DNA from: Rhodopseudomonas sp. BR0M22
Lineage (GTDB): Bacteria > Pseudomonadota > Alphaproteobacteria > Rhizobiales > Xanthobacteraceae
NCBI RefSeq assembly: GCF_010907035.1
Contig: NZ_QUMK01000035.1
Location: forward strand, 1 to 54,378
Length of the DNA: 54,378 nt
Reading direction: 5' to 3'
Shown: piece by piece, positions 24,865-32,886 of the stretch
How the letters are laid out: each line of letters starts with the position of its first letter
How positions within the stretch are numbered: the stretch's first letter is position 1
Translations under genes and position numbers: made by a program
The notes under the pieces: model-generated
Databases searched by the model: none
What the model was told of the DNA's origin: nothing
What the model saw: only the letters and a program-made list of their open reading frames with translations

Positions 24865-24939
24865 AATAGAATGCAAACAATTGTCAATCGCGAGCGTGAC
24901 AGCAACGGTCGCAACCGGCGCTCTAAGCAGCAGCGGAGA

Positions 24940-25608
24940 TCAAGTTCGAGATAGTTTGTGAGCACGCGCCTTGTGGCCGCGCGGCGCCCGTCCCTCGTCC
25001 TCCGGCGACCGCCCCTCCGACGTCTCGGCCAGAAAGCCGCCGAGATAGAGCCGCGCAATCCGGTCGCAAAGCTCACGAGGCTTCATCTTTCCCGCCGGCC
25101 GATACCAGAGATCGGTCCAGTTCAGCATTCCGATCAACAGCATTGCGTAGGGTGCATAAACCTCGTCTGGCAAGCCAGGATTGACGTCGCGAAGCAATCC
25201 GCCCAGCGTTCGCCTCACCTTTCGTTCCAGCCGCAAGACCTGCGCGCGCTTTTCAGTGGGCAGGAACTTGGCATCATTCATGGCGCTCACATGACGCTGA
25301 CGCGATTGCGCCGATTTCGTCACGAATACGTCGATGAAGCGCTGAAGCTGTTCATCCGGAGCTCGGCTTTCGGTCAGCGCCTGATCGATCTCGGCGAGAA
25401 GACGCTCGAGATGATCGATCAGCAGCGCGAGTAGCAGATCATCCTTGGTGGGGAAGTAGTGGTACAGCATCGACTTGGTTGCGCCACATAGTTTCGCGAC
25501 ATCCTGCAGCTTGGCGCTCGGGTAGCCGACCTTCGCGAACAGAGCCGCGGCACTGTCGAGAATCGCTCGGTACTTGTCATCGTAGTTGTCGGCTCGAACG
25601 CGTGGCAT
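24940..25608 (-). CDS. TetR-family transcriptional regulator (TetR2)
   Basis: This 222-aa regulator has an N-terminal DNA-binding domain (about residues 10-57; the helix-turn-helix is in LQDVAKLCGATKSMLYHYFPTKDDL) and a longer helical C-terminal domain with a basic, Arg/Lys-rich tail. It resembles TetR1 at both the start and the body (LLIGMLNWTDLWYRPAGKMKP versus LFGILNFSHTWFDPARGLSP). It is divergent from the MBL-fold gene, with operator 3 between them, so it is the best candidate for the repressor that binds all five sites. The start at 25608 (MPRVRADNYDD) is preferred over 25632 by family length and a purine-rich site upstream. Confidence 0.87.
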   Translation of the reverse strand: MPRVRADNYDDKYRAILDSAAALFAKVGYPSAKLQDVAKLCGATKSMLYHYFPTKDDLLLALLIDHLERLLAEIDQALTESRAPDEQLQRFIDVFVTKSAQSRQRHVSAMNDAKFLPTEKRAQVLRLERKVRRTLGGLLRDVNPGLPDEVYAPYAMLLIGMLNWTDLWYRPAGKMKPRELCDRIARLYLGGFLAETSEGRSPEDEGRAPRGHKARAHKLSRT

Positions 25609-25704
25609 TCCTGCCCCCTCTTGCATTTGCAATCGCAGCTTGCGGTCCGGAGCGCGTCATCTGGTGCATCGGTGAGCGCGCACCAGCGCGGCTGAACGCG
25701 TTGA

Positions 25705-25728
25705 CATAAACCGTCCCGTCGGTCTTAT
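25705..25728. promoter_or_regulatory. TetR-type operator 3 (divergent promoter)
   Basis: The right half CGTCGGTCTTAT (25717-25728) fits the island consensus and the left half CATAAACCGTCC (25705-25716) is weaker. It lies between TetR2 (97 bp away, minus) and the MBL-fold gene (about 190 bp away, plus). TTGACA overlaps its left edge at 25701-25706 and could be a -35 element for the plus-strand promoter. The rest of the 310-bp gap shows nothing else recognisable. Confidence 0.6.
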
Positions 25729-25918
25729 ATTTTGCCACAGATCAAACATGCGGGCCACTTGTCCGAATGGACGCGACATTGTCCTGCCGCGCAATCGGTG
25801 CACGAGCCAATGCCGGCGCGCCGTCAGGCGGATTTCTGATCTGCGCCACCGGCACGAAGATCGACGATCGTTCGAAACACTGAATGATCGTGGACCGAGC
25901 AAACACGGAAGGACGATG

Positions 25919-26974
25919 ATGCAGCCCGACACCGCCGCGCCTGCTCCGGCCCACTTGGACTTTCCCTTTCCCCAGCCGCCGCAGTTTGGCGAGGTGACAG
26001 AGGTGCGTCCCGGCCTGCTCTGGCTACGTCTGCCGCTGCCGTTCCAGCTCGATCATGTGAACATCTACCTGATCCGAGATGCGGACGGCTGGGCCATCCT
26101 CGACACCGGTTTATCGGCGGACGAGGCACTCGCAGTCTGGGACGGCTATTTCGGCGGCGCATTGCGCGGATTCAAAATCACGCGGATCGTGGTCACACAC
26201 CACCATCCAGACCATATCGGCCTTGCGGGATGGCTGTGCAAACGCTTTCAAGCGCCGCTCCTCACCAGCCTGTCGAGCTATATGAGCTGCCGGGTGATCT
26301 CGCTCGACCCGCAGGCTTTCGAATCGCCGGCGAACCGGCTGTTCTATGAGAGTCACGGTATGGACGACGATGCTGCGCGCATCGTCAGCACGCAGGGCCA
26401 CGAGTACTTACGACAAGTGGGCCCTTTGCCCGACACGTTTCTGCGCCTGGTGATGGGGGATATGCTGACGCTCGGCGACAGAAGCTTTCGCGTGCTCACC
26501 GGCGACGGTCATTCGGCCGAGCAAGTCATGCTTTACTGCGAGAAGGACCGGCTGCTGTTCGTCGCGGATCAAGTGCTGGAGCGGATTTCGCCGAACGTCG
26601 CCGTCTGGGCCGGAGAGCCGGACGGCGATCCTCTCGGGCACTTCCTGCGCAGCCTCCGTCTGCTGGCGAGCCAGATCCCCAACGATGTCCTCGTACTTCC
26701 CGGACACCGGCGACCGTTCTACGGTCTCCATCAGCGCGCGCAGGAGTTGGTGGACCATCACGAGAACCGCTGCCGCATTCTGGCCGAAGCGTGCAGCGCC
26801 CATCAGCATTCGATTGCGGAGCTCGTTCCGCTGCTGTTCAGCCGTCCGCTGGACCCCCACCAAATGGGGTTCGCGTTCGCCGAGACGCTCGCACATGCCA
26901 ATCGGCTGGTGCGACGCGGGATTCTCGACGTCGTATCACGACAGGATCGCTACGTCTTCACCGCCAGGCGCTGA
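25919..26974 (+). CDS. Metallo-beta-lactamase-fold hydrolase
   Basis: This 351-aa MBL-fold protein has the metal motif H94-x-H96-x-D98-H99 (VTHHHPDHIG), an earlier WAILDTGL strand, a later GDGHSAEQ, and the VLVLPGHRRPF histidine that completes the site. A C-terminal winged-helix-like region ending RRGILDVVSRQDRYVF is as in LACTB2-like MBL proteins. Such enzymes hydrolyse thioesters, lactones or phosphodiesters; in this CoA-thioester context a thioesterase-like role is possible. Two tandem ATGs (25916 and 25919) follow AAGGA, and the second has the better spacing. Its 3' end overlaps the convergent FAD oxidoreductase gene by 25 bp. Confidence 0.85.
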   Translation: MQPDTAAPAPAHLDFPFPQPPQFGEVTEVRPGLLWLRLPLPFQLDHVNIYLIRDADGWAILDTGLSADEALAVWDGYFGGALRGFKITRIVVTHHHPDHIGLAGWLCKRFQAPLLTSLSSYMSCRVISLDPQAFESPANRLFYESHGMDDDAARIVSTQGHEYLRQVGPLPDTFLRLVMGDMLTLGDRSFRVLTGDGHSAEQVMLYCEKDRLLFVADQVLERISPNVAVWAGEPDGDPLGHFLRSLRLLASQIPNDVLVLPGHRRPFYGLHQRAQELVDHHENRCRILAEACSAHQHSIAELVPLLFSRPLDPHQMGFAFAETLAHANRLVRRGILDVVSRQDRYVFTARR

Positions 26975-28305
26975 CCGCCAACCGATCGGGATGCGACCTC
27001 GGTAGCGGCAAGTTCGGCCAACGCCTTGTTTGCAGCCTCACGGCCCGTGAAGGCACAGGCCTGCGTGCCGCCGTCGCCATAGTCTTTCACCGCGTCGCCT
27101 ACATGCCAGAGATTTGCCAGCGGGGTGTCTTGCGACAAGTCGAACCCGGCGCAGGACCGCTGTGCCGGCCACTCGCCCTTCATGACACGGACCGACAGCA
27201 TCTTGGCATCTACGAATGCCGGAAACAGGTCGCGGAGATCGGCCAGTGACGCATCGATTTCAGACTGATCGTCGAAATCGCCGATTGCCGGCCGCGGAAC
27301 GGCGTAGGCGACGTACTGATACCAGCCTGCCGGGGCGAGTTCGGGACAGGTCGCGGTCAATTCGCCCATGTTGCACAGCCGCCGGGTCTTTCCGAAGGTC
27401 ACCAGACCGGGCACGTCGAGTAGACGCTCGCGCGTGGCAAAGTTGATGACGATGTTGGCGGCCGGCTTCGGCTGCGCCTTGGCCTGATCGATATAGGCCG
27501 TCCCCATCGCATCGGCGCCCGGCAGACAGGCCGTTGCTGCTGGACCGATATTGCTGATCACGACGCCGGGCTCAACTCGAACGGTCGAGCCCGCGCGCTC
27601 GATCGTCACCGCGACGACCCGGCCGCTGCGCACCTCGAGGCCGGTGACCGCCGCTCCGGTCCACACGTCGCCGCCGCGGCTTCGGATGCCCTCCGCCAAG
27701 TCGTTCCACAAGCCTACTGTGCCCCGTGGGCAGAATCCGAAACGTTTGAACGCTCCCTTCACCGCGAAATAAGTGAGAAAGGCGCGCGCCGGCAGTTCGT
27801 CCGCGTTGACGGCGAAGATGGCAGCGCAAAGGTTGCGGAAGATCGCATGTACCGTGGCATTGGATGTGTATTGCTCGAGCCACTGCTTGGTCGTCAGCTT
27901 GGCTTCAGGCAGATCGCCGGCGCGGGCGTCGGAGAATTTCGCCCCGATCTTCGCGGCTTGCTTGGTGAACGTGCCCAGCAGCATTCCCCAACCGCCTTTG
28001 GCGACGTTGATGACCTTGCCGTCGATGAGGAACACCGTGGCAGGATTGGGTTCACGAATATCCAGAGGGACGCCAAGCAGATCGAATGTCTCCTCGAAGA
28101 CTCCGCCTCGCTCGATCGCAATCGCGCCGACATTGACGATGTGCCCGTCGATGACTTCGCTCGAGGCGCGGCCTCCCAGGCGGTCTAAACGTTCGGCAAC
28201 CAGCACCGATTTGCCCGCAGCGACCAGGCGCGCTGCAGCCGTCAGGCCGCCGGCGCCGGCGCCGATCACGAGAGCATCGAAATGCAGAGCTGATGTATCA
28301 CTCAA
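26950..28305 (-). CDS. FAD-dependent oxidoreductase, phytoene desaturase-like
   Basis: This 451-aa flavoprotein has an N-terminal dinucleotide-binding motif (DALVIGAGAGGLTAAARL, then VLVAERLDRLGGRASS) and a C-terminal FAD motif (LANLWHVGDAVKDYGDGGTQACAFTGREAA). It belongs to the COG1233-type amine-oxidase/phytoene-desaturase superfamily. No carotenoid genes are near, so desaturation or oxidation of a pathway intermediate is more likely. A TTG start at 28305 has AGGAGG 6 nt upstream. It is the last gene of a four-gene minus-strand unit (enoyl-CoA hydratase, SDR, esterase, this gene) whose promoter region holds operator 4. Confidence 0.85.
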   Translation of the reverse strand: MSDTSALHFDALVIGAGAGGLTAAARLVAAGKSVLVAERLDRLGGRASSEVIDGHIVNVGAIAIERGGVFEETFDLLGVPLDIREPNPATVFLIDGKVINVAKGGWGMLLGTFTKQAAKIGAKFSDARAGDLPEAKLTTKQWLEQYTSNATVHAIFRNLCAAIFAVNADELPARAFLTYFAVKGAFKRFGFCPRGTVGLWNDLAEGIRSRGGDVWTGAAVTGLEVRSGRVVAVTIERAGSTVRVEPGVVISNIGPAATACLPGADAMGTAYIDQAKAQPKPAANIVINFATRERLLDVPGLVTFGKTRRLCNMGELTATCPELAPAGWYQYVAYAVPRPAIGDFDDQSEIDASLADLRDLFPAFVDAKMLSVRVMKGEWPAQRSCAGFDLSQDTPLANLWHVGDAVKDYGDGGTQACAFTGREAANKALAELAATEVASRSVGGQRLAVKT

Positions 28306-28351
28306 GTGAGCCTCCTGGCTGTCTTGGCCATATGGTCAGGTGCGGCCGCCA

Positions 28352-29278
28352 TCATTCGATCTTCGCGGCCGAGCCGAGATGCGCTGCGATGAAGCGGCCG
28401 CCGGCAGCGATCGCCTCTTCCGCTTGAGGCAGATCGCGGGCGAATTGCTGAAACACATGAATCATTCCCGGCCAGATTTCGAATTGCACCGGCACTCCCT
28501 CGGCCTGCGCCAACGCCGCAAAATCGACCGTGTCGCTGACCAGCGTTTCGCGTTCGCCGACCTGAAGCAGCATCGGCGGCAATCTGCTGAGGAGTTCGCG
28601 AGGCGCCCGTAACGGCGACCATCTGGGATCATCGGTCGCGCCATCCGGCCCGAGCGCGCCTTGCGCCATCGCCTGGATGAGATGGCGCTGATGAATCGGA
28701 TCGAGCTCAGCGCGCTCGGCGTAGCTCACGCCCGACGCGGTCAAATCGGTCCATGCCGACATCAGATAGGCGGCTGCGGGCCGCGGCTTTCCATCCTTCA
28801 GTCGAGACAGGATCGCTGAAACCGCAAGGCCGCCCCCCGCAGAGTCGCCTGCTACGGCCGTCTGCGTGGCGGCGAAGCCGGTCTGCTCCAGCCAATCCAG
28901 CACCGCCACGGCATCATCGATCGCCGCGGGCAACGGATGTTCGGGCGCCAACCTATAGTCGATCCCGATCACCTGCACGCCGGCCGCGGTCGCAAGCCGC
29001 GCCATCAGGTCACGGTGCGACGCCACGGAGCCGACCCGATAGCCGCCGCCGTGGAGATAGACGATGACGGCGTCAGCTCGTTGTCGTGCAGGCCTGATCC
29101 AGTGACACGGCACGCCGCCTGCGTCGACCGGCTCGACCTCTGCATCGATCTCGACATCGAACAGAGCATCCCAATCCGCGCGCATCTGCGAAACTGGAGT
29201 ATCTCGGCGCCACCGCGAGTACACCCGGCGGATCCTGGCGACAACCGCATCGACCGAGTCCTGCGTCACGCGCCGCAT
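28352..29278 (-). CDS. Alpha/beta-hydrolase, hormone-sensitive-lipase family esterase
   Basis: This 308-aa esterase has the HSL-family oxyanion motif HGGGYRVGS, the nucleophile elbow GDSAGGGLA (catalytic Ser), LVSDTVDFA near the catalytic Asp, and the C-terminal His in GMIHVFQQF. It should hydrolyse an ester or lactone, perhaps releasing the acid that the CoA ligase activates. It overlaps the end of the SDR gene by 13 bp, showing tight operon packing. An in-frame GTG 9 nt into the gene is an alternative start. Confidence 0.88.
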   Translation of the reverse strand: MRRVTQDSVDAVVARIRRVYSRWRRDTPVSQMRADWDALFDVEIDAEVEPVDAGGVPCHWIRPARQRADAVIVYLHGGGYRVGSVASHRDLMARLATAAGVQVIGIDYRLAPEHPLPAAIDDAVAVLDWLEQTGFAATQTAVAGDSAGGGLAVSAILSRLKDGKPRPAAAYLMSAWTDLTASGVSYAERAELDPIHQRHLIQAMAQGALGPDGATDDPRWSPLRAPRELLSRLPPMLLQVGERETLVSDTVDFAALAQAEGVPVQFEIWPGMIHVFQQFARDLPQAEEAIAAGGRFIAAHLGSAAKIE

Positions 29279-30000
29279 CCCATGCCGCCGGAGACGCCGA
29301 GCGCTTCGCCGGTGATGTAGCCTGCCCTTTCAGACGCTAGAAAAGCGATGGCGGCGGCGACTTCATCGGGCGAGCCGAGACGGTCCAGCAGCGTCGCGGA
29401 GGTCATCGCCCCCATCAGTTTGTCGCCCCCTTCGGAAACCGCACGCCGAAGCAGCGGCGTGTCGATCGGACCAGGCGTCACGACATTGGCCGTCACCCCC
29501 ATCGCGCCACTCTCCCGGGCGATCGACCGCGTGAAGGCGATCACTCCGCCCTTCGCCGCGGCGTAAACCGCCCCGCCACGCGATCCGAGGCGACCGGCCT
29601 CCGACGCCACGTTGATGATGCGGCCGTAGCGGCGCTCCTGCATCGACGGCAGCACAGCATGCGTCGTGTTGAGCACCGCGATCAGGTTTACGGCGATCAG
29701 CTTGGCCCACTCCTGCGGGCTGGTTCGCGTGAAGAAGGCGTGCTGATCGACGCCCGCGCTGTTGACCAGAATGTCGAACGGTCCGCGGGTCGCGATGGTC
29801 TCGCGGACCGCCGCGTAGTTCGTCAGATCGGCCGTCAGAAAGCAGGCACCGATCTCTTCGGCCACGCGCCGGCCACCGCTCTGATCAAGGTCGACGATCG
29901 TCACCGCGACGCCATCCGCCGCCAAGTGCGACGCCGCGGCGGCACCGATGCCACTTGCGCCGCCCGCCACTAGTGCGTGTCGCTTGGTCTGCACCGTCAT
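29266..30000 (-). CDS. Short-chain dehydrogenase/reductase
   Basis: This 244-aa classical SDR has the cofactor loop GGASGIGAA (an AGG variant of TGxxxGIG), the structural motif NSAG, the catalytic YAAAK with the upstream Ser (NVASEAG), and the C-terminal GYITGEALGVSGGMG. An Asp after strand 2 (VTIVDLDQSGG) suggests NAD rather than NADP. It probably oxidises a hydroxyacyl intermediate after the hydratase step. It begins 3 bp after the enoyl-CoA hydratase stop. Confidence 0.9.
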   Translation of the reverse strand: MTVQTKRHALVAGGASGIGAAAASHLAADGVAVTIVDLDQSGGRRVAEEIGACFLTADLTNYAAVRETIATRGPFDILVNSAGVDQHAFFTRTSPQEWAKLIAVNLIAVLNTTHAVLPSMQERRYGRIINVASEAGRLGSRGGAVYAAAKGGVIAFTRSIARESGAMGVTANVVTPGPIDTPLLRRAVSEGGDKLMGAMTSATLLDRLGSPDEVAAAIAFLASERAGYITGEALGVSGGMGCGA

Positions 30001-30003
30001 CGT

Positions 30004-30840
30004 TCAGCGTCCGGTGAACTTCGGGCTGCGCTTTTCGATCACGGCCGAGAGACCTTCACGAGCATCGGCCATCCCGGACAGCACTTCCTGAGCTTGGTTT
30101 TCCTCCGGCATGGCAGCTTCGACGCCTTCTCCAAGACCATTCCAGAGCAAGCGTTTCGTGTTCGCCAGCGCAGCCGGGGCACCGCCGGCAAGCGTGCGCG
30201 CCAAGGCCCATGCCTGATCGAGCAACTCGGCATCCGGCACGACGCGCGTGATCAAGCCGATGTCACGGGCCTGTGGCGCATCGAGCACCGGATTGAGCAT
30301 CAGGATCTCCATCGCGCGCCGGAAGCCGACGAGCTGCGTCAGCGTCACCGTCACGCCGGCGTCCGGAACCATCGCAACCCGCGTCGCGCCGGCGATGAAT
30401 TTTGCGGACTCGGCGGCCACGACGAAATCGGATGCACATACCAGCCCCATGCCTCCGCCGCCTGCAGCGTATCCCTGCACGGCAGTCACGACCGGCGCCT
30501 TCAGACGGATCAAGCTACTTGCAACCATGCCGAGATAAGCCGTCGCCACTCGAATGTAGGCAGGCAATTCCGTGCCCTTGGCGAGGAAGGTGTGAACGTC
30601 GCCGCCCGCGCAGAAATTAGCGCCCTCGCCCGTCAGCAGAACGACGCGCACACGGTCGTCGCCATGGAGCAGCATGATCGTCTGATGAAGCGCAGTGAGC
30701 AGCTCGATGTTCAGCCCGTTGGCGGATTCGGGTCGGTTCAACCGGACATGGGCAACGCCGTCGGGATGGAGCTCCGCTGTGACTGGTCCCGTGGCGACCA
30801 GCAGCGATGTGGCGACCGTCGTCTCGTGTTCGGTCTGCAT
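30004..30840 (-). CDS. Enoyl-CoA hydratase/isomerase (crotonase family)
   Basis: This 278-aa crotonase has HVRLNRPESANGLN, the oxyanion-hole strand GEGANFCAGGDVHTF, GYAAGGGGMGLVCASDFVVA and VAMVPDAGVTVTLTQLVGFRRA. As in the fused hydratase at 19927, the second catalytic Glu position is Asp (VPDAG), so an isomerase or another crotonase reaction is possible. ATG 30840 is preferred because GGGAGGAG lies directly upstream; the frame also opens at 30870. It is the first gene of the four-gene unit behind operator 4. Confidence 0.87.
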   Translation of the reverse strand: MQTEHETTVATSLLVATGPVTAELHPDGVAHVRLNRPESANGLNIELLTALHQTIMLLHGDDRVRVVLLTGEGANFCAGGDVHTFLAKGTELPAYIRVATAYLGMVASSLIRLKAPVVTAVQGYAAGGGGMGLVCASDFVVAAESAKFIAGATRVAMVPDAGVTVTLTQLVGFRRAMEILMLNPVLDAPQARDIGLITRVVPDAELLDQAWALARTLAGGAPAALANTKRLLWNGLGEGVEAAMPEENQAQEVLSGMADAREGLSAVIEKRSPKFTGR

Positions 30841-30922
30841 CGGCTCCTCCCTTTTCAGCATTGTCGCCACTCTTGTGAGTGGTCGTCGCGGCAGTGGTCA
30901 CACCAGATCCGCGCCATCAATA

Positions 30923-30946
30923 AATAGACCGACCAGTCGGATTATG
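30923..30946. promoter_or_regulatory. TetR-type operator 4
   Basis: The left half AATAGACCGACC (30923-30934) is near-consensus and the right half AGTCGGATTATG (30935-30946) matches in its core. It lies 83 bp upstream of the enoyl-CoA hydratase start, the head of the hydratase-SDR-esterase-FAD oxidoreductase unit. Confidence 0.7.
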
Positions 30947-31003
30947 TCAATCGCAACCGCGGTTGCGCCGACGATCACAACCGGCGCAGCAGAACACGAC
31001 GGA

Positions 31004-32158
31004 TCACATCCGCTTGGCGACCTCCTCGAGCATGACCTCGGTCGCGCCGCCGCCGATCGTCAAAATCCGCGCGTCACGCACCATCCGCTCGATCGGAGTT
31101 CCTGACATGTAGCCGATGCCACCGTGAAGCTGCAGGCAAGTGTGCACCACTTCCTGCAGCGTCTCGCCGGCAAGCGCCTTCAACATGGAGACTTCGCGGA
31201 CGACGTCCTGCCCGTCGTCGATCATCGTCGCGCATTGGTAGGTGAGAGCCCGGACACCGGCGGCCTTCGCAGCCACCCAAGCCATCTTGTTGCGAACCAC
31301 CGGTTGATCCCAAAGCGACTTCCCGAACGCCTTTCGTTGACGAAGATAGTCCAACGTGAGTTGGATCGCCTTCGCACAGGCGCCCGAGACGAGCCCGCCG
31401 ATCACGAGGCGCTCGTTCTGGAACGTGCCCATAATGTAGTAGAAGCCCTTGCCCTCTTCGCCCAGAAGCGCGTCCTCGGGGACCAGCATGTCCTGAAAAA
31501 ACAGTTCCGCCGTGTCGGAGCTGAGCCAGCCGTGCTTCCGCAACTTTCCGGATACCGACAGCCCTTTCGTGCCGCGCTCCACGACGAACAAAGAGATGCC
31601 GCGCGCGCCCGCCGCATCCGGATCGGTACGCGCTGCGACGATGTAAATGTCGCCGAGAACGCCGTTGGTAATGAAAGTCTTCGACCCGTTGATCAACCAC
31701 CCGCCATCGACCCGCGTCGCACGGGTCTTGAGGCCGGCAACGTCGGAGCCGGCATGCGGCTCGGTCACGCAGATGACACCGACCTTTTCACCGGCACAGG
31801 CTGGCGGGAGATAGCGCTCCTTCTGCTGTTCGCTGCCGCGATACGCGATGTGCGAGATCGACATGTCCGAATGCACCGTCAACGCGCTCGCGACTCCGCC
31901 GAACGACGAGCGAGACAGCTCCTCCGCCAAAATCACGGACGACAATGCCCCCATGCCGCCGCCGCCATATTCGGTCGGATGCCGCATCCCGAGAAAGCCG
32001 AGCTTTCCCATCTCACGAAAGATCTCGCGCGGAATCTCGCCGGCCTCTTCCCACGACTGAGCCACCGGCGAAATCCGCTCGTCCACATACCGGCGGAGCT
32101 GAGCTCTCACGAGCGCCAGATCCCCTTCCGGCAAAGCTGGCTCGGCGAATTCGAACAT
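31004..32158 (-). CDS. Acyl-CoA dehydrogenase
   Basis: This 384-aa acyl-CoA dehydrogenase has the FAD/substrate signatures VICVTEPHAGSDVAGLKTRA and QLHGGIGYM, and the catalytic-region segment RMVRDARILTIGGGATEVM. Its role would be alpha,beta-desaturation of the CoA-activated substrate, feeding the hydratases. ATG 32158 (MFEFAEPALP) is preferred: GGGAGA lies 8 nt upstream, whereas ATG 32173 has no ribosome-binding site. Operator 5 lies about 33 bp upstream. It is a single-gene unit. Confidence 0.9.
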   Translation of the reverse strand: MFEFAEPALPEGDLALVRAQLRRYVDERISPVAQSWEEAGEIPREIFREMGKLGFLGMRHPTEYGGGGMGALSSVILAEELSRSSFGGVASALTVHSDMSISHIAYRGSEQQKERYLPPACAGEKVGVICVTEPHAGSDVAGLKTRATRVDGGWLINGSKTFITNGVLGDIYIVAARTDPDAAGARGISLFVVERGTKGLSVSGKLRKHGWLSSDTAELFFQDMLVPEDALLGEEGKGFYYIMGTFQNERLVIGGLVSGACAKAIQLTLDYLRQRKAFGKSLWDQPVVRNKMAWVAAKAAGVRALTYQCATMIDDGQDVVREVSMLKALAGETLQEVVHTCLQLHGGIGYMSGTPIERMVRDARILTIGGGATEVMLEEVAKRM

Positions 32159-32190
32159 CTTGCGGTCTCCCATGCGCGATCGGCCGAATT

Positions 32191-32214
32191 AATAGACCGA
32201 CGAGTCGGTTTATA
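32191..32214. promoter_or_regulatory. TetR-type operator 5
   Basis: AATAGACCGACG (32191-32202) and AGTCGGTTTATA (32203-32214) form a strong imperfect palindrome 33 bp upstream of the acyl-CoA dehydrogenase start. It shares the CCGAC-NN-GTCGG core and A/T-rich flanks with the other four sites. Confidence 0.75.
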
Positions 32215-32267
32215 TTTTAGGCAGACACGCGACGCAATGACAATGAGCTGCTGAGGGTTTGGAGGGC

Positions 32268-32540
32268 TCACGGAATCTCCGCCGGAGCCAAACGATAGCC
32301 CCCCAAGGCGAAGGCCAACGTCCAAACGCTGGCCGCAATGGCCAGCACCATGCTTTTTCGGAAGCGAACGAGATCGTCCAAAAGAGGGCCAACCTCGACT
32401 GCATACCCGACGTTCTCGGACAGCTCGCGGCCACGCCCGAGCTCGTCTGCATCGAGGAAGAGAGCGGTGACATCCACCGCGTCGCCGACGTTGACAATGG
32501 CTACGGCGACCGCTTCTCGGTGTTCTGCGGCGCCCACCAT
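32268..32540 (-). CDS. Small hypothetical protein with C-terminal membrane segment (doubtful)
   Basis: From ATG 32540 the frame gives a 90-aa product with a soluble N-terminal part and a hydrophobic segment (MVLAIAASVWTLAFALGGY) near the C-terminus. No family is recognised and the ribosome-binding site is weak. The opposite strand (32259-32561) also has a GC3-rich open frame, so the coding strand is uncertain. The remainder of the gap 32174-32886 holds operator 5 and intergenic repeats. Confidence 0.3.
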   Translation of the reverse strand: MVGAAEHREAVAVAIVNVGDAVDVTALFLDADELGRGRELSENVGYAVEVGPLLDDLVRFRKSMVLAIAASVWTLAFALGGYRLAPAEIP

Positions 32541-32601
32541 CTCAAGCGTTGCATTGATTGACGGAAGCGAACTTGGCCCTTGCCACGGGTCCAAAAGTCA
32601 T

Positions 32602-32642
32602 CATCCTGATGAGCCCGACAAAGCCGGGCGTGTCGAAGGATG
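32602..32642. repeat. Intergenic palindromic repeat unit A
   Basis: The stretch begins CATCCTGATGAG and ends GTGTCGAAGGATG. It resembles the dispersed Bradyrhizobium/Rhodopseudomonas hairpin that runs from CATCCTGAGGAG to CGAAGGATG (pattern recalled, not searched). It can fold with GCCCG/CGGGC in the middle. Confidence 0.55.
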
Positions 32643-32666
32643 AGGGGGCCGCATCACCTGCGGCGC

Positions 32667-32705
32667 GTGGTTCAAGACGGCGCTGTGCGCCTCCTCACCA
32701 TGAGG
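32667..32705. repeat. Intergenic palindromic repeat unit B
   Basis: The stretch contains GGTTCAAGACGGCG and TGCGCCTCCTCACCATGAGG. It looks like a degenerate copy of the companion dispersed element of these genomes (GGTTCGAGACG to CTCCTCACCATGAGG). Together with unit A it occupies most of the spacer before tgt. Confidence 0.5.
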
Positions 32706-32886
32706 CAGCACCTGTTGCGAGCCCCCAGGCACGGCCCCGATGCCATCAAGCGCAGGACTTCTCTAACCCTGGGAAACTCAGCGCTGGGCATTAACCGCCG
32801 GGTGTCGGGAATGACCGACGCAGGGCCCGATGAATGCGTGCGGCTGTTCAAAAGGCCGCAGCTTAAGCGCTGCGGCAACCTGTCCG

